This document shows, piece after piece, positions 19,727 to 30,390 of a stretch of 64,000 nt of DNA. Numbering within the stretch: position 1 is the first letter of the stretch; each line of letters starts with the position of its first letter. The stretch spans positions 3,433,001 to 3,497,000 of the forward strand of contig OX438752.1 of NCBI GenBank assembly GCA_949316235.1. The letters run 5' to 3'. Under the pieces are notes generated by a model. That model saw nothing but the letters and a program-made list of their open reading frames with translations, had not been told where the DNA came from and ran no database searches. Position numbers and translations under genes: made by a program. The DNA is from Oegoconia quadripuncta (Eukaryota > Arthropoda > Insecta > Lepidoptera > Autostichidae).

Positions 19727-19825
19727 TTTTTGACGCGGGGAAACGCATGACGCGTATTGCTCGCCTGGGGGGCGGCGAGACGGTTATGTGGGACCTTCAT
19801 CGGCAGTAGGGAGGACATAAGCGGC
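19727..19825 (-). mobile_element. LINE 3' end (GC-rich), poly-T at left
   Basis: T-run, 'gacgcggggaaacgcatgac', 'gctcgcctggggggcggcga' and 'ggttatgtgggac', as at 4405-4520. It abuts the RTE fragment tail to tail. Confidence 0.5.
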
Positions 19826-19847
19826 TCCAAACAAAACAAAACTCAAA

Positions 19848-20046
19848 ATGTTCTAGCAATGTGAGGGTTGTGCGTAAAATTTAAAGCAATGTGCTTTTAT
19901 AAAACTAGAGTTATTTCAAAAAGGTAGTGAGCCGCCAATCTGATATCAGAATGACGGGTGTATTTTAAAACTGAGCAAATGACTTACTTTCTAAATATGA
20001 AAACCTTAGCGTAGCAATGTTCCAGCAATGTGCTCGAAAAGTAGAA
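19848..20046 (+). mobile_element. Partial arm of the 8-bp-TSD foldback
   Basis: 'atgttctagcaatgtgaggg' to 'ttccagcaatgtgctcgaa' matches 2757-2950 and the complement of 3570-3765. Only one arm is present, without its outer TIR. Truncated by the neighbouring insertion. Confidence 0.75.
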
Positions 20047-20049
20047 CGG

Positions 20050-20130
20050 GTAGCACAGGAACAATCGTTGTGGAGATCTTTGGACAAGGCCTTTGTCCAG
20101 CAGTGGACGTCTTTCGGCTGATGATGATAT
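20050..20130 (+). mobile_element. LINE 3' end
   Basis: 'gacaaggcctttgtccagca', 'gtggacgtctttcggctgat' and 'gatgatattaataa': the common 'gcccagcagtgggac' ending. Truncated. Confidence 0.5.
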
Positions 20131-20623
20131 TAATAACTGTAAACAAACCTTATGAATTGTTATAAAATCATTGATGTTTTGTTTCATTTTGGTATATACT
20201 ATTATGCACCTATTTTGATCTTTGGAGATAATTCATTATTTTGGAATTATATTCATTGCCATATTACCAAATTAATTGGGACTAGGGTAAGAAGATGATG
20301 ATTTATTGCCATATTAGTGCCCATTACAGCTCGGTGACACTTTGAAATGCATAATGTTTATTGTCAAAAGTTCAATTGACATACATCATAACTGGCATAC
20401 AAATTAATAAGTATAATAGTGTTTCGCAAATTTATTATTAAAAAATAAACATAATAACGCAGATTTGTTGAAGGGCATAATAATAAAAGCCATAATCATA
20501 TAAATCTATATTTTCATTTGCCATATTTTTATAAGGCATACTTTGAAACGCAGATTTTAATTATGCATAAATTACCATATTCATAATTTTGTCTGACATA
20601 CTCTTATAAAGCATAACTGCACA

Positions 20624-20795
20624 CCGACATGGTTAGGTTCGAAGGGTATGGCGGAAGCGAGCCGGGCGAGTGCGAGCGAAGCGAGCACGGGAGTTCTTGG
20701 CACCCCGACATGGATAGGTTAGGTTCGAAGGGTATGGAGGAAGCAAGCCGGGCGAACAGAGCCCGCCATACCCTTCGTGTTAGGTTGACATGTAT
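20624..20795. repeat. GC-rich tandem duplication
   Basis: Two units of about 70-80 bp share 'ccgacatgg.taggttcgaag' and 'ggtatgg.ggaag'. A partly inverted third piece follows (cgccatacccttcg). Its base composition is sharply unlike the AT-rich flanks. Confidence 0.6.
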
Positions 20796-20915
20796 GCTCT
20801 TTAAATATTATGTCTTTTGAATATTATGGTCAACAAAAATTATGCCTTTCATTACTTATGCTTATTAAAATTATGCCTTTCTATGATTATGCCTTACAGG
20901 TTCCGGCCATATGAT

Positions 20916-21383
20916 CAGTGACGGATTAAGACTACTTGATGCCCTAAGCAATCCACGCCTGTGGGCCCCCCTATCCGCATGTCAACTAGAATCGGTCTTT
21001 AAACCTTTACCGCCTAAAGACATTAGTTTTTTGTAAAATAAGATGATGAGATAGATAACGTACCTTAAAAGTGGAGTATGCGACAACCATAAAAACCAAA
21101 GCATAATTCATTTATTTATTGAAATGCGCCTTGCGGCTTTTCCGGGCATTGAATTCATGTAAGATAGTATTAAAGTCTAACGTTTTTAAAATATCGGACT
21201 CTATGTATAATATCGATAAATTATCGAGCCTTTCTTGAATCATCTTTTTTGGTATGGTTTTTGGTGACGTGAGAGTGAGACGTGATGCCCTAAGGACGGA
21301 TTTTTTTGTGCTTCTTCTGGTGCCCCCCCAGACGTGATGCCCTAGGCAATTGCTTAATTTGATTAAGGGTTAATCCGTCACTG
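20916..21383. mobile_element. hAT-type MITE (468 bp)
   Basis: Ends CAGTGACGGATTAA ... TTAATCCGTCACTG. The exact 8-bp target duplication is CATATGAT (20908-20915 and 21384-21391). CAGTG-like ends with 8-bp duplications define hAT elements. Subterminal 'tgatgcccta(a/g)gcaat' occurs near both ends. Non-coding. Confidence 0.85.
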
Positions 21384-21519
21384 CATATGATGTGTAATGA
21401 AGTTATGCTATAACGGTATATTGCAAATGACTATTATGGTGAGTAATATTATGAATTGTCAGTTTATGGTGAAAAATGTTATGCGTTTCAATAGGTAACC
21501 TTAGCGCCCATTACAGTTC

Positions 21520-22010
21520 TTATTCTTAAAGTAGGTTTCTTCTGTACAACAGTATTTACAGACTAACTCTAATGTTAGTAGGACATACCTAGTGGGAATA
21601 TACCTATCTAGTAAACTAGGGCCGGTATTAATGAAACGATCTGAAAATCGGTGTGAACTTAACTTGATACTTGAGAGACTATTAAGTATGTAAACAATAT
21701 CAAAACAAAATAGTATTGACAATAAGTCAATCTTAATATACGTCATAGTGACGGCACAGTGCATCTGGATCCCGATTCACGTGCACTTGACTTTTCAGTG
21801 TCGAGAGGCATATCTATCTCTTTCACACTTATAGGCGAGTGCAAAAGTGACAAACCTAATTGATGTCATCGACAGTGACATGTCAAGTGTTCGAGAAGCG
21901 GGGTCCTGTACTGTGGTGAAGTAACTCGTCTATTTGAAATGGCGATGAGGGAGGATTTCGTTTTACTTCGTGAGGAAGACACCCCTCATTTAAGGTGAGA
22001 TGCCTGGGGA
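21520..22010. other. Unassigned stretch
   Basis: 'gggccggtattaatgaaacg' (21620) hints at a decayed end of the GGCCCGTATTAAT MITE family. Nothing else supported. Confidence 0.35.
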
Positions 22011-22014
22011 TTAA

Positions 22015-22460
22015 GGCTGCGTTTCTACCAGAGATGTGCGAGGTAGCTGAGCGGTGCGAGGATGCATACCGAGGCCGACAAACGAGGTGAGTGTCTCCAC
22101 AAGAGGTGTACGAGATAGCTGAGCGGTGCGAGGATGCGTACCTAGGCCGACAAACGAGGTGAGTGTCTCCACGAGAGGTGTACGAGATAGCTGAGCGGTG
22201 CGATGCGTAGTGACGCTGTGAAACTGTGTGCAGATGAGCGGTGCGATTTCTCGCTTGCATTCATCCCTAGCACACATTCCTTTGCACACATTCCTCGCGC
22301 ACTCCTTCAATTGTTTTGTACGTACAAAAACCTCGCGCCACCAAGCCGTTTCCACAGGATCTGCGCTGAGCGAAGCTAAGTAAATGAAGCGATTCTATTG
22401 TTTCTTAACAAACACATCGCTCGCTACGCATCCTCGCACATCTCTGGTGAAAACGCAGCC
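22015..22460. mobile_element. PIF/Harbinger-like MITE with internal tandem repeat
   Basis: Inverted ends GGCTGCGTTTCTACCAGAGA and its complement ending ctggtgaaaacgcagcc, flanked by TAA at 22012-22014 and 22461-22463. A 3-bp TAA/TTA duplication is typical of PIF/Harbinger. Internally a 72-bp unit (tagctgagcggtgcgagg ... gtgtctccac) is repeated 2.5 times (starts at 22044, 22116, 22188). The open frames across it are by-products of that repeat. Confidence 0.75.
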
Positions 22461-22463
22461 TAA

Positions 22464-22630
22464 GACCCGTATTAATAAACCGTTCTCAAGATCGAGTTGA
22501 GGCTTGAGAATCTGTTACGTAACAGTAGTGAAAATTGTTCAAATAATGTTCCATAGATAAATAAACCAAAAAAAAAGTATTGCGACTGAGACGCGATCTC
22601 AATCTCAAGATCGATTTATTAATACGGCCC
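22464..22630. mobile_element. PIF/Harbinger-like MITE, GGCCCGTATTAAT family
   Basis: Ends gacccgtattaataaacc and tttattaatacggccc, with TAA on each side; the left TAA is shared with the MITE that ends at 22460. Family members: 26220-26538, 39804-40287, 47742-48073. Confidence 0.75.
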
Positions 22631-22633
22631 TAA

Positions 22634-22904
22634 GAGAGGTGCGTTAGTTAGTGAACCAATGTTCACTTACTCAATCACCTCACTCATACAGTCACTTCAT
22701 CAGTTATTAACTATTTGCATCTCACAAATATATTTAAACATAAACTTGCCATATGTCCTACCATTTTAAATTTAAACTGCTAAGGTTTTGATGATCTGTT
22801 GAGTAAGTGAGCGGGTCAGTCATTGAGTGCCAAAATCTGCTTTATGAGGGTAATTATCTCAGGAATTTAATTTCAAATTTGTCTATTGTTTTTATGTAGG
22901 TATA
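22634..22904. other. Unassigned stretch
   Basis: No feature supported. Confidence 0.4.
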
Positions 22905-22906
22905 TA

Positions 22907-23323
22907 TTAGGTCCTTACCTATGAAATTATCGTTTTGTATGAAGAATTTCATTGAGTTTTCTCTATACAAACATTTTTGAATTTTTTTTGGAAACGGCGA
23001 ATCCAAATTTAGCTAAACTTTGTGTATATTATCGGATAGCATTAAGTTAAATATAGGCAGTGTTAATTTTTAAGAGTAACCGCTTTATACAAGTTTCTGC
23101 GAATCTAAGAAATAATATGGGAAGCACATGAAAAGATCTGTGTTCAAGTTTTTTTTATTATGTTATTTAGTTCAGACATTAAAAAATATTTCATGTGAAA
23201 CCTTCAAAATATATTCTATTTTCCAAATAAAACACACATTTGGAAATAGCTATAGAATCGTAGGAGTTGGTACATTATGATTAACGAAGAAAAAAATCGC
23301 CAATTTCATAGGTAAAGACCTAA
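22907..23323. mobile_element. Mariner-derived MITE (417 bp)
   Basis: Ends TTAGGTCCTTACCTATGAAA and TTTCATAGGTAAAGACCTAA with TA on both sides. These ends match the mariner at 57927-58473 and the remnant end near 3298. The second copy is 36900-37257. Non-coding. Confidence 0.8.
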
Positions 23324-23329
23324 TATATT

Positions 23330-23680
23330 ATTTTTGTTGCTATGTATACCTACCTAATTATATAATAATAATAATAATAAATCATTTATTTTTCCAGACA
23401 ATAAGGTCCATCTTTGTTAGTACAGTCACCTATAACTAAGTTAATAAACAGTGGTAGACATTGAAAATTTAAAATAACAATTGTGAATTCAAATGTCAAT
23501 TGAAAAATTAAAACATAATGACATGATAACTTACATTAATATCACATAATTGATTTCATACAACTTTTCGTGTAGTTAAGTAAGTATTATAATAGTATGT
23601 AGAAAAATTGTTTTGTATGCCAATGTGCGGATCACAGAGCTCTGTCACTTCTTTATGTAACATCACTCTATTAATACATG
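23330..23680. mobile_element. LINE 3' end fragment
   Basis: 23361-23420, 'aataaatcatttatttttcc' and 'gacaataaggtcc', looks like a minus-strand LINE 3' end with an (AAT)n tail. The rest is unassigned. Confidence 0.3.
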
Positions 23681-23685
23681 AACAT

Positions 23686-23942
23686 AAATAATAATAATAA
23701 ATATCTTTGCACATACACACAGCGCCATCTAGTTCCACACTGAGCAACTAGGCTTGTATTATAGACACCAGATGGTTGATAAACTACACAAATACATTTT
23801 TTTTTGTAAATAAATAAAACATCCATAACTCGGGAACACATGTCTATATTCATCATACAAACATATGCCCCTAGCGGGATTCGAACCCACGACCTTTTGG
23901 TATAGCAGCAGAGTGTCTAACCACTACACCAAACAGGTCGTC
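23686..23942 (-). mobile_element. SINE-A copy
   Basis: (ATA)n tail, conserved body with 'cagcgccatctagttccac', and head with 'cccctagcgggattcgaacc' near 23870-23890, ending 'aaacaggtcgtc'. Confidence 0.9.
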
Positions 23943-23944
23943 AA

Positions 23945-24465
23945 TTTGTATTTTATCTGTCGCAAATAAAATATTTGGATTTTCAACTATTAAATAAAAG
24001 TGCGTGTCGGGCCATGCGCAGTGTAGCGTTCCGTACTTGCTCTCACAATGCAGACTTAGACGGGGGCTTCTTGTAACAACAAAACATAAACGGAAAGTAT
24101 AATTTATATCCCCAGTGATAGTAGTTTCTCATCAGACATCTACGCTGACTCATTGACCAGGTTCCAGAAACTGAATAGCTAGTTTTTTCTAACTTAAACG
24201 ATGAACTATTAATTGGGCGCCCTTCTCACTCTACTTACTAACTCCCGATCAAAAATGTCTATTGCTTGGAAGACTTGTATGTTTTGAAGGCTTGCATGAG
24301 TCAATCATAAAAAAAAAAATATATTATCATCTGTCACGTGTCTATAGTACACATCTGAATATTAGAAAGTGTTTTTTTTTTGTTTTTATCTGTTTAGTTT
24401 TAGGAGGGTTTTTTTCTAATAAGAAAATGTCACCCTCATAGACATTGCAAAGAGAGGTTATCGAC
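23945..24465. other. Unassigned stretch
   Basis: Poly-T near 24368-24380. Contains the downstream (3') side of the LINE at 24470-25021, without a clear tail. Confidence 0.35.
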
Positions 24466-24469
24466 TACC

Positions 24470-25021
24470 TTAATGTCTACGTTTTCCTGCTACTCTGGCT
24501 AATTTGTAAAGAGCTTTGGCCTTGTCTGAAGTGGGAAAGGCCAAAATACTATTACACATACCTACTTCACAAGTGTAATTTACCAAAATAAAAAATTGAT
24601 ACCTCTCAGCCTCGTTTAAGACACATTCCATTATAATATGGTACACATCCTCAAAACTGTCACATTCACTACAATTTGGTGAAGTAACTTTCTTCATCAT
24701 GAAAGCAAACGAATTAAATGGAATGTGTGCTGAACGAAGTCTGAGTGCAGTTATAATAACAACCCTTCTCATGTTGGCCCCAACGAACCATGGGGTTCTG
24801 CTTAGTACAGGCTGGATCGTTCTATACCAAATACCTTTAGTAAGTGACCTTTCATCAAAGTACTCCTTCCATAAATTGAAACATTTTTGTTTAGCTAGGT
24901 ATACTAATTCTGAAGAGTAAGGTTCACATTGGTATGATATACCGTCAGTTGCGGCCTCCTTAGCCAAAACGTCCACGTGTTCATTGCCCTCTAGGCCAAC
25001 ATGAGCTGGTACCCACTGCAA
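24470..25021 (-). pseudogene. LINE RNase H domain and C-terminus
   Basis: 183 open codons: MQWVPAHVGLEGNEHVDVLA followed by KEAATDG is the C-terminal part of an RNase H fold (WVPAHxGxxGNExxDxLAKEA, with the His and final Asp of the active site). A zinc-finger-like stretch follows (NCSECDSFEDVYHIIMEC), and the protein ends ARVAGKRRH. This order is typical of I- and R1-type LINEs that encode RNase H. The N-terminal RNase H half and the reverse transcriptase are missing, so it is 5'-truncated. No stop codons in this part, suggesting a rather young copy. Confidence 0.8.
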
Positions 25022-25316
25022 TACGACGGTTGCATCTATTAAATATAATATTTAATAAAGTGTTAACATAATGTATTGAAGGCCCATGATATTTGGATTC
25101 CTAAGCGCTTGTGTTTGGGATGTTTCTGACCTCCAATTTGGGATGGTTCTCGTGATACGTATGTAAGCTGGGCTTCTCTTCTATTTGAATGATCAACTTT
25201 CATTTAGGGTAAATGGGTACACTTTTTTCTCGCTAAGTTATTTTTTTTTCTTGTTTTAAATTTAATCATTTTTATGTAATCTATCTGATGCATGCGGTGT
25301 TTACATATAATTGTTT
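25022..25316. other. Unassigned stretch
   Basis: AT-rich. No feature supported. Confidence 0.4.
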
Positions 25317-25320
25317 GTAC

Positions 25321-25751
25321 AATCCAATCATCCTAAAAGTATCACATGGGCTAAAGTGCCGCGGCATCGACATCTATTAGAAACTATTCGCATTACAACA
25401 ACCACGAAACAACTACACTAGCTACTCACAGAGCAAAGTGTTTACACATTTAGGAGTATAGATACCATCCATAAACATCCGCTACTGAGATGTGTAGCAA
25501 AATTTCGTCCATATTGTTAATAGACGTCGTAGTATAGTGGACAGTAGCATCAGTCATTAAAACAAAGTTGTGCAAGTTCAAACCTCAGTAGGTGCTGCAG
25601 CAGAGCTGACGAAATTTTCTTACTCATTCATATGTGGCCTATTACTATTGATTTGGTTTGAGTGTTGATATTGTATAAATACTTTCTAATAGATGGTGCT
25701 AGAGTGCTTCGGTCCATACGGTCCATATAATACTTTTAGGGAGATTCGACT
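25321..25751. mobile_element. MITE-G copy 2 (431 bp)
   Basis: Same ends and body as 6572-7003, flanked by GTAC at 25317-25320 and 25752-25755. The internal 'aatagacgtcgtagtatagt' block is conserved. Confidence 0.8.
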
Positions 25752-25755
25752 GTAC

Positions 25756-26216
25756 ATTTAGCTAATAACCAATATACATAAGGCTTCATTAGCGATGTAA
25801 CAAGCGTTTGTAAACCTATTTAATAAAATAAAATAAAAATAAAATAAGGTTTTCGACTATTATCCTACTCAATAACTTATAAAACCTACTTACCTGTAAT
25901 AGTTTTCCTTTTAATTTGATTATATACGGTTCCCTGAATCGGAAATTATTCAAGATAACCTCTAAAATTGAATGACCTAACTAACGATCACACGATTGGG
26001 TACAAAAATAAAAATTTGTTCCTTTGACTACTTCTTGACTTTTCCAAGTTTTCGACATTTTCGACTTTTTATTTATTCGACATTTCCGACATATTCTTCC
26101 ACATTCTCAACTTTACGACATTTTTGACTCCGAGATTTGCGACTTTCGTCTTTTCGATTCTTCTCTTTATCAACATTTTCGACTGGTTTAAATCGATTTA
26201 AATAATGTTTGCAGAC
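25756..26216. other. Unassigned stretch with (TTTTCGAC)-like words
   Basis: 26030-26180 repeats ttcgac/tttcgac irregularly, like a decayed short tandem repeat. No gene. Confidence 0.4.
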
Positions 26217-26219
26217 TAA

Positions 26220-26538
26220 GGCCCGTATTAATAAGCCAATCTCAATACAGGTTTTAAGCCTGCGTCTTAAGAAGTTGTTGCTATCTCAAGCTCCGTGCTA
26301 ATTTATAAACCAATCTTGAGGTCTACTCAGCTGAGATCACTTCTCAGAAATTCGCCTCAGCGGCGAATGAATGATAAGTCTTGAGTTCCGTTTATTAATA
26401 CGTGAAACTCTAAAGTGAGTACTGCTTGAGTAAGCACCTGCTTTTCAGGTGTCAAGTTCCGTTTATTAATCAACACGTTTACTTGAGACCGGTCACAAGA
26501 CTGTTCTCAATCTTGTGAATGGTTTATTAATACTGGCC
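26220..26538. mobile_element. PIF/Harbinger-like MITE, GGCCCGTATTAAT family
   Basis: Ends gcccgtattaataagcc and ggtttattaatactggcc with TAA at 26217-26219 and 26539-26541. The interior 'ctactcagctgagatcactt' is shared with the copies at 39804 and 47742. Confidence 0.8.
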
Positions 26539-26639
26539 TAAGCGCGGGCGGAAACCTAGTCCATTATAAAAGTTTAAAAATTAAAGGCATTAAACCATGT
26601 GTTGAAAACAAAGGTAGACCGTCTAGGTCGCCGCCGCGT

Positions 26640-26830
26640 AGACTTGAGCTGCTTATAGAATGCTGGCCGCGTTACCCCGTTGTATGGCCAGCTTAACGCG
26701 CTGGTCCAAGTAACTGCTAACCCTCTGATCACCCAGTGTCTCAAACCGACTCATCGCTTCGACAGTTCTTTGAAGAGCTGACGCCTCTGTGATTGCAAAG
26801 CCCCATATCGCTGTCCAAGGTTAGGTTGAA
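26640..26830 (-). pseudogene. LINE-like ORF C-terminal tail (R family, copy 2)
   Basis: The minus strand reads TAIWGFAITEASALQRTVEA, MSRFETLGDQRVSSYLDQRV and KLAIQRGNAASIL then stop. LAIQRGNAAS is shared with the copies at 29600-30380 (SLAIQRGNAASPLGT) and 59640-60060 and, more loosely, 3868-4075. Only the last ~65 codons remain, and they are divergent from the others. Confidence 0.55.
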
Positions 26831-26839
26831 CGTTTCAGA

Positions 26840-27440
26840 CACCTGCACTCCTGAAGGAGGAAGCTAAATGGTAGAGTGCCAGGGTCCCGACTAATGATAG
26901 GTGAAATCGATTATCGATCTTATTATAAATAATCGTGATATACACCTTTAGCATAAATTTTTTGAACGCACCCTAAAAAGTGTCATTGTCCTCGTCGCGT
27001 GTCGGCTATATGCCGTTCAGCTCTAAAATATTAAGCACAAGCACTTAAGAATTTGTGATGACGTTTTAAAAATTTATTTGTGCTACTGCGGCACACACTC
27101 GCTCTTTGTTTTTTCTAGTCTTTACGTTTATTTGTATGTATATTTCTTTGTAATTTAAAAATTGTGTAATTGTGTGAACGCAGTGGCGTAAATAAATGCT
27201 TTATCTATCTTATCTATCTATCTATCATAATTTTATCATAACAGAAATTTCTACGATATCAACTTCATTAACCCCCTACGAAAAACAGTGTTAACGGAAT
27301 ATGTGTTAACGGAAGATGTGTGCCAAAGTCTATTATACAATTTCTGATTAGCTAGATGATAAGAATGCATGGACATAAATCACTCGGCGATATCCAGTCT
27401 ATTATTTTCTTTTTTTTTGTCGAAACATAAATTAGTCAAA
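26840..27440. other. Unassigned stretch
   Basis: 27195-27235 has tatctatctatctatc units at the end of a probable retroposed fragment. No gene. Confidence 0.35.
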
Positions 27441-27444
27441 ATAC

Positions 27445-27570
27445 TTATGTAAATAGAGCAATCCTTGAGTTTCATGCTCATCTTCTCTGGGGAGTCTGCC
27501 TTGTGAATGAGCGAAAATTGTCATGATGATTTCAAATGCTATTCTTCTAACTTACGAAATGTAACTCTTA
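27445..27570 (+). mobile_element. LINE 3' UTR fragment
   Basis: 'gagcaatccttgagtttcat', 'cttctctggggagtctgcc' and 'tgtcatgatgatttcaaatg' match 32800-32910. LINE 3' end without coding sequence. Confidence 0.55.
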
Positions 27571-27646
27571 AAAATATCATAGTCTTTCGAGGGTTATTAC
27601 ATTTAAGATTAAAACCGGAGATATTGAAGTCGGTTAAGGCTTTGAA

Positions 27647-27725
27647 CACCAACGTGGTCACTTAGTGTCTGCAAACAATGGATTTTTAATTGTATCTGTG
27701 TCGCAGCATTAAATGTGTTAAACCG
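27647..27725 (-). repeat. Decayed copy of the CCGGTCACCGGTGACCGG element
   Basis: 'acgtggtcacttagtgtctg', 'caatggatttttaattgtat' and 'ctgtgtcgcagca' follow the order seen at 7243-7323, with the palindrome eroded. Confidence 0.45.
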
Positions 27726-27869
27726 TTTTCTAGACCTTTTGGTCTGGTGTACTCTGGGTTTAATTAACATTTTTCGAAAACATTGTTCACATCTCGGACA
27801 AGACGGAAGTTTAAATTATTGTAAAATACGATACAGTACAGTACAGTTGTACTCTTATCAGTATGGTGT

Positions 27870-27930
27870 TTTGTAAAATGTATGTTCTCCTTTTGTACAA
27901 TAAAGTGTATTTGTATTGTATTGTATTGAT
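27870..27930 (+). mobile_element. LINE 3' tail, (TGTAT)n
   Basis: 'gtacaataaagtgtatttg' followed by tattgtattgtattgata. The minus-strand relative is at 39535-39600. Confidence 0.45.
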
Positions 27931-28255
27931 ACAGGTCCGCCTAGTGTGGGGATCACAGACAATCACTCCTAGTTATACCATTGCAACAAAATAAGCCATG
28001 TATACAAGTGTATAGCATCTAACCAAACATAGAATATTGTTAGTTTTACATTGTGACAACATACATTGATTATATTTAAGTACGAGTAATAACCAATCTA
28101 ATGCTATCCTAATTTATTAAATATTTGCACGCTAGATTTTAAGTAGATTTTGAATGGGACTTCTGTTATGTGTCATCCTATCTTGTACCCAAAATCAAGC
28201 AAATAAATTATTTAATTTCATTTAGTATTTGCATGTTCTCTTGTTGTTGTGAATT
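27931..28255. other. Unassigned stretch
   Basis: No feature supported. Confidence 0.4.
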
Positions 28256-28400
28256 TAAATAAATAATAATAAATAAATGTCCTTGGACATACACACAATA
28301 CTATCTAGTTCCACTTTAAGCAACTACAGGCTTGTGTTGATTGATATACTACATAAATACATTTTTTTTTGTAAATAAATACTTATTATAAATTATAAAT
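28256..28400 (-). mobile_element. SINE-A, 3' half only
   Basis: Tail and body ('atctagttccactttaagca', 'gttgattgatatactacata') without the tRNA-like head; 5'-truncated. Confidence 0.7.
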
Positions 28401-28404
28401 TTTT

Positions 28405-29060
28405 TCATATTCACATGTTTTATTTCATCAATGTTGTCGGGGGTTTTCTAAATTTATAATTTATATCGTTTAATTACACTTATTCCAATGAGATTTTAAT
28501 ATAATTTTACTTTAAGTTTTAATTTAATAAAATTTACTTGCCTATGTTTTATCACTCTTCTGTTTCTTCTTATGCATGTGTCCAATCATATTTGATACTC
28601 CCAGAATTCAGCGACAACTACTATCCGCTCTCCGCTGTCAATAATTTTTTTTTTGTGTAAGTCACTATATATGTATTTCCCCGCTAATTGTTTCAATACA
28701 GATAACATATCAAATCTTAAAATAATATCAATTAAGCCTTATCCATAATTTACCAAAAGATAACGTCCTTCCTTACCTACTTCTTATGAATTGGGCTTGA
28801 AATGAAATACAAAGGCAGACTTATCCTATATATGGATTTCCAGTGAACTTTGGTATTTGCCAGATCGAATGGACGTACACAATCCAAATTGTTTTCTCAT
28901 AATTGTGTGGTATCCAGCAAGTAAAAGAATACAATATTTTAAGGTTTAACGACTCGCACCAGTTTACTTTATGAGTAATAATAACAATATATTTAAGTTT
29001 AATATAAGATACTCTCGTGATCCAGTCCAGGAACAACAGGACGATATATGCTTTAAAAAT
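28405..29060. other. Unassigned AT-rich stretch
   Basis: A 93-codon minus-strand frame (28821-29102) runs partly into the neighbouring SINE and has no recognisable domain. Not called. Confidence 0.35.
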
Positions 29061-29064
29061 AAAA

Positions 29065-29331
29065 TAAATAATAAATATCTTTGCACATACACACAGCGCC
29101 ATCTAGTTCCACACTAAGCAACTAGGCTTGTAATTATAGATACCAGATGGTTGATAAACTACACAAATACATTTTTGTTTGTAAATAAATACATATATAA
29201 ATAAAAAACATCCATAACTCGGGAACACATGTCTGTATTCATTATACAAACATATGCCCCTAGCGGGATTCGAACCCGCGACCTTTTGGTATAGCAGCCG
29301 AGTTTCTAACCACTACACCATACAGGTCGTC
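29065..29331 (-). mobile_element. SINE-A copy
   Basis: Full length: (AAT)n tail, body, and head with an intact B-box complement 'gggattcgaacccgcgacc' at about 29268. Ends 'tacaggtcgtc'. Confidence 0.9.
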
Positions 29332-29599
29332 TAATGGGTCGGTCGGTCGCTTTGTACTGCTTTTGTGTAAATGCGACCATTTTCACAACGGATTGCTTGT
29401 TTGGCTATCGAACCTAGTACCTACATGTTAATGCAACTAATGCATTCCCACGACTGACCACATTGTTCGTTTAACTCATGATTTGTAAATTGATTAAGGC
29501 ATTTTGTATCTGTTTATTTCGTTATGTATTACATTGTTAGAGAAATTTGTCTTAGTTATTATATTATATTACTTACTTACTTGAGTTTCCGACTGCTCC

Positions 29600-30390
29600 T
29601 TCGTCACAGAAAATGTGGGACGAGCCGCTCTGCAGGTTGGTGCGGGATAACCTTATTAATACGCCAACCAACCCCGCAGAACGCGCTCGCCTCATAGCTG
29701 TCGGCGAATGGGACCCTTCCATCGACTAATATCGGTACGCTACTGGATCGCTCCACGTTTAGAGTACCACGGCCCTTCGCTTAGGCGTCCCCTGCATGAC
29801 CCCTCATGAGTGCACCTGTGGACATACTGTGTCGCAACTCGGCCACCACGGGTTGTCATGCTGCAGGAGCGCTGGGCGTTTTCCACGACATGCGGAATTA
29901 AACGACGTAATCCGCCGGGTCTTTACCACGGCTTGGTCCCCCGCAATCCTGGAACCTAATGGACTGACGAGGGATGACGGCGAAAGGCCGGATGGTATGA
30001 CGCTCGTGCCTTGGAAATTGGGACGGTCTTTGGTATGGGATGCAACCTGCGTCGATACCCTTGCTCCTTCCCACCTTCCAAGTACAAACGGTACAGCTGG
30101 TTCCGCTGCCGCCTCGGCAGAAAGCGTTAAACGGCGCAAATATGCCGGTCTCAGTGGAGATCACCTATTAGCGCCGTTTGGTGTAGAAACGCTTGGGCCG
30201 TGGGGATAGGGTGCTCACACTCTTTTTAGGGAGTTATCTGAGCGTCTGGTTGATGCATCCCACGATCGGAGGGCTGGCCAATACTTTGGTCAAAGAATCA
30301 GCCTTGCTATACAGCGAGGCAACGCGGCCAGCCCTCTGGGTACCATTCCACCAACCAGAGACTTGGGGCTAGTTTTTTATTTGTGATTTT
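29600..30390 (+). pseudogene. LINE-like ORF end: zinc-knuckle plus nuclease-like module (R family, copy 3)
   Basis: The best-preserved member. 29796-30209 reads [17 protein letters not shown] (C-x-C..GHHG..C knuckle), [63 protein letters not shown] and [10 protein letters not shown], then an in-frame stop at 30207. The frame continues after it (LFRELSERLVDAS, SLAIQRGNAASPLGTIPP). Upstream, 29600-29795 reads on through frameshifts (RLIAVGEWDPSI). RPDG ... VWDATCVD resembles a PD-(D/E)XK-type nuclease core after a zinc knuckle, as in LINEs with a restriction-like endonuclease; that is an inference. Pseudogene. Confidence 0.6.

Larger units (their letters stand above)
20318..21516. mobile_element. 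Composite element rich in 'cataat/gcataa'
   Basis: The direct repeat GCCCATTACAG flanks the region (about 20320-20330 and 21506-21516). Just inside are imperfect inverted motifs, 'ctttgaaatgcataatgttt' (20340) and 'atgttatgcgtttcaat' (21478). The interior repeats short cataat/attatg words and contains a GC-rich tandem pair (20624-20790) and a hAT MITE (20916-21383). No ORF. The superfamily is undetermined and the boundaries are tentative. Confidence 0.45.

Noticed and set aside
21883..22355. Periodic 114-125-codon ORFs
   Set aside because: Product of a 72-bp tandem repeat in a MITE.
29804..30164. Minus-strand ORFs opposite the R-family module
   Set aside because: Antisense shadows; the plus frame carries the conserved motifs shared with three other copies.
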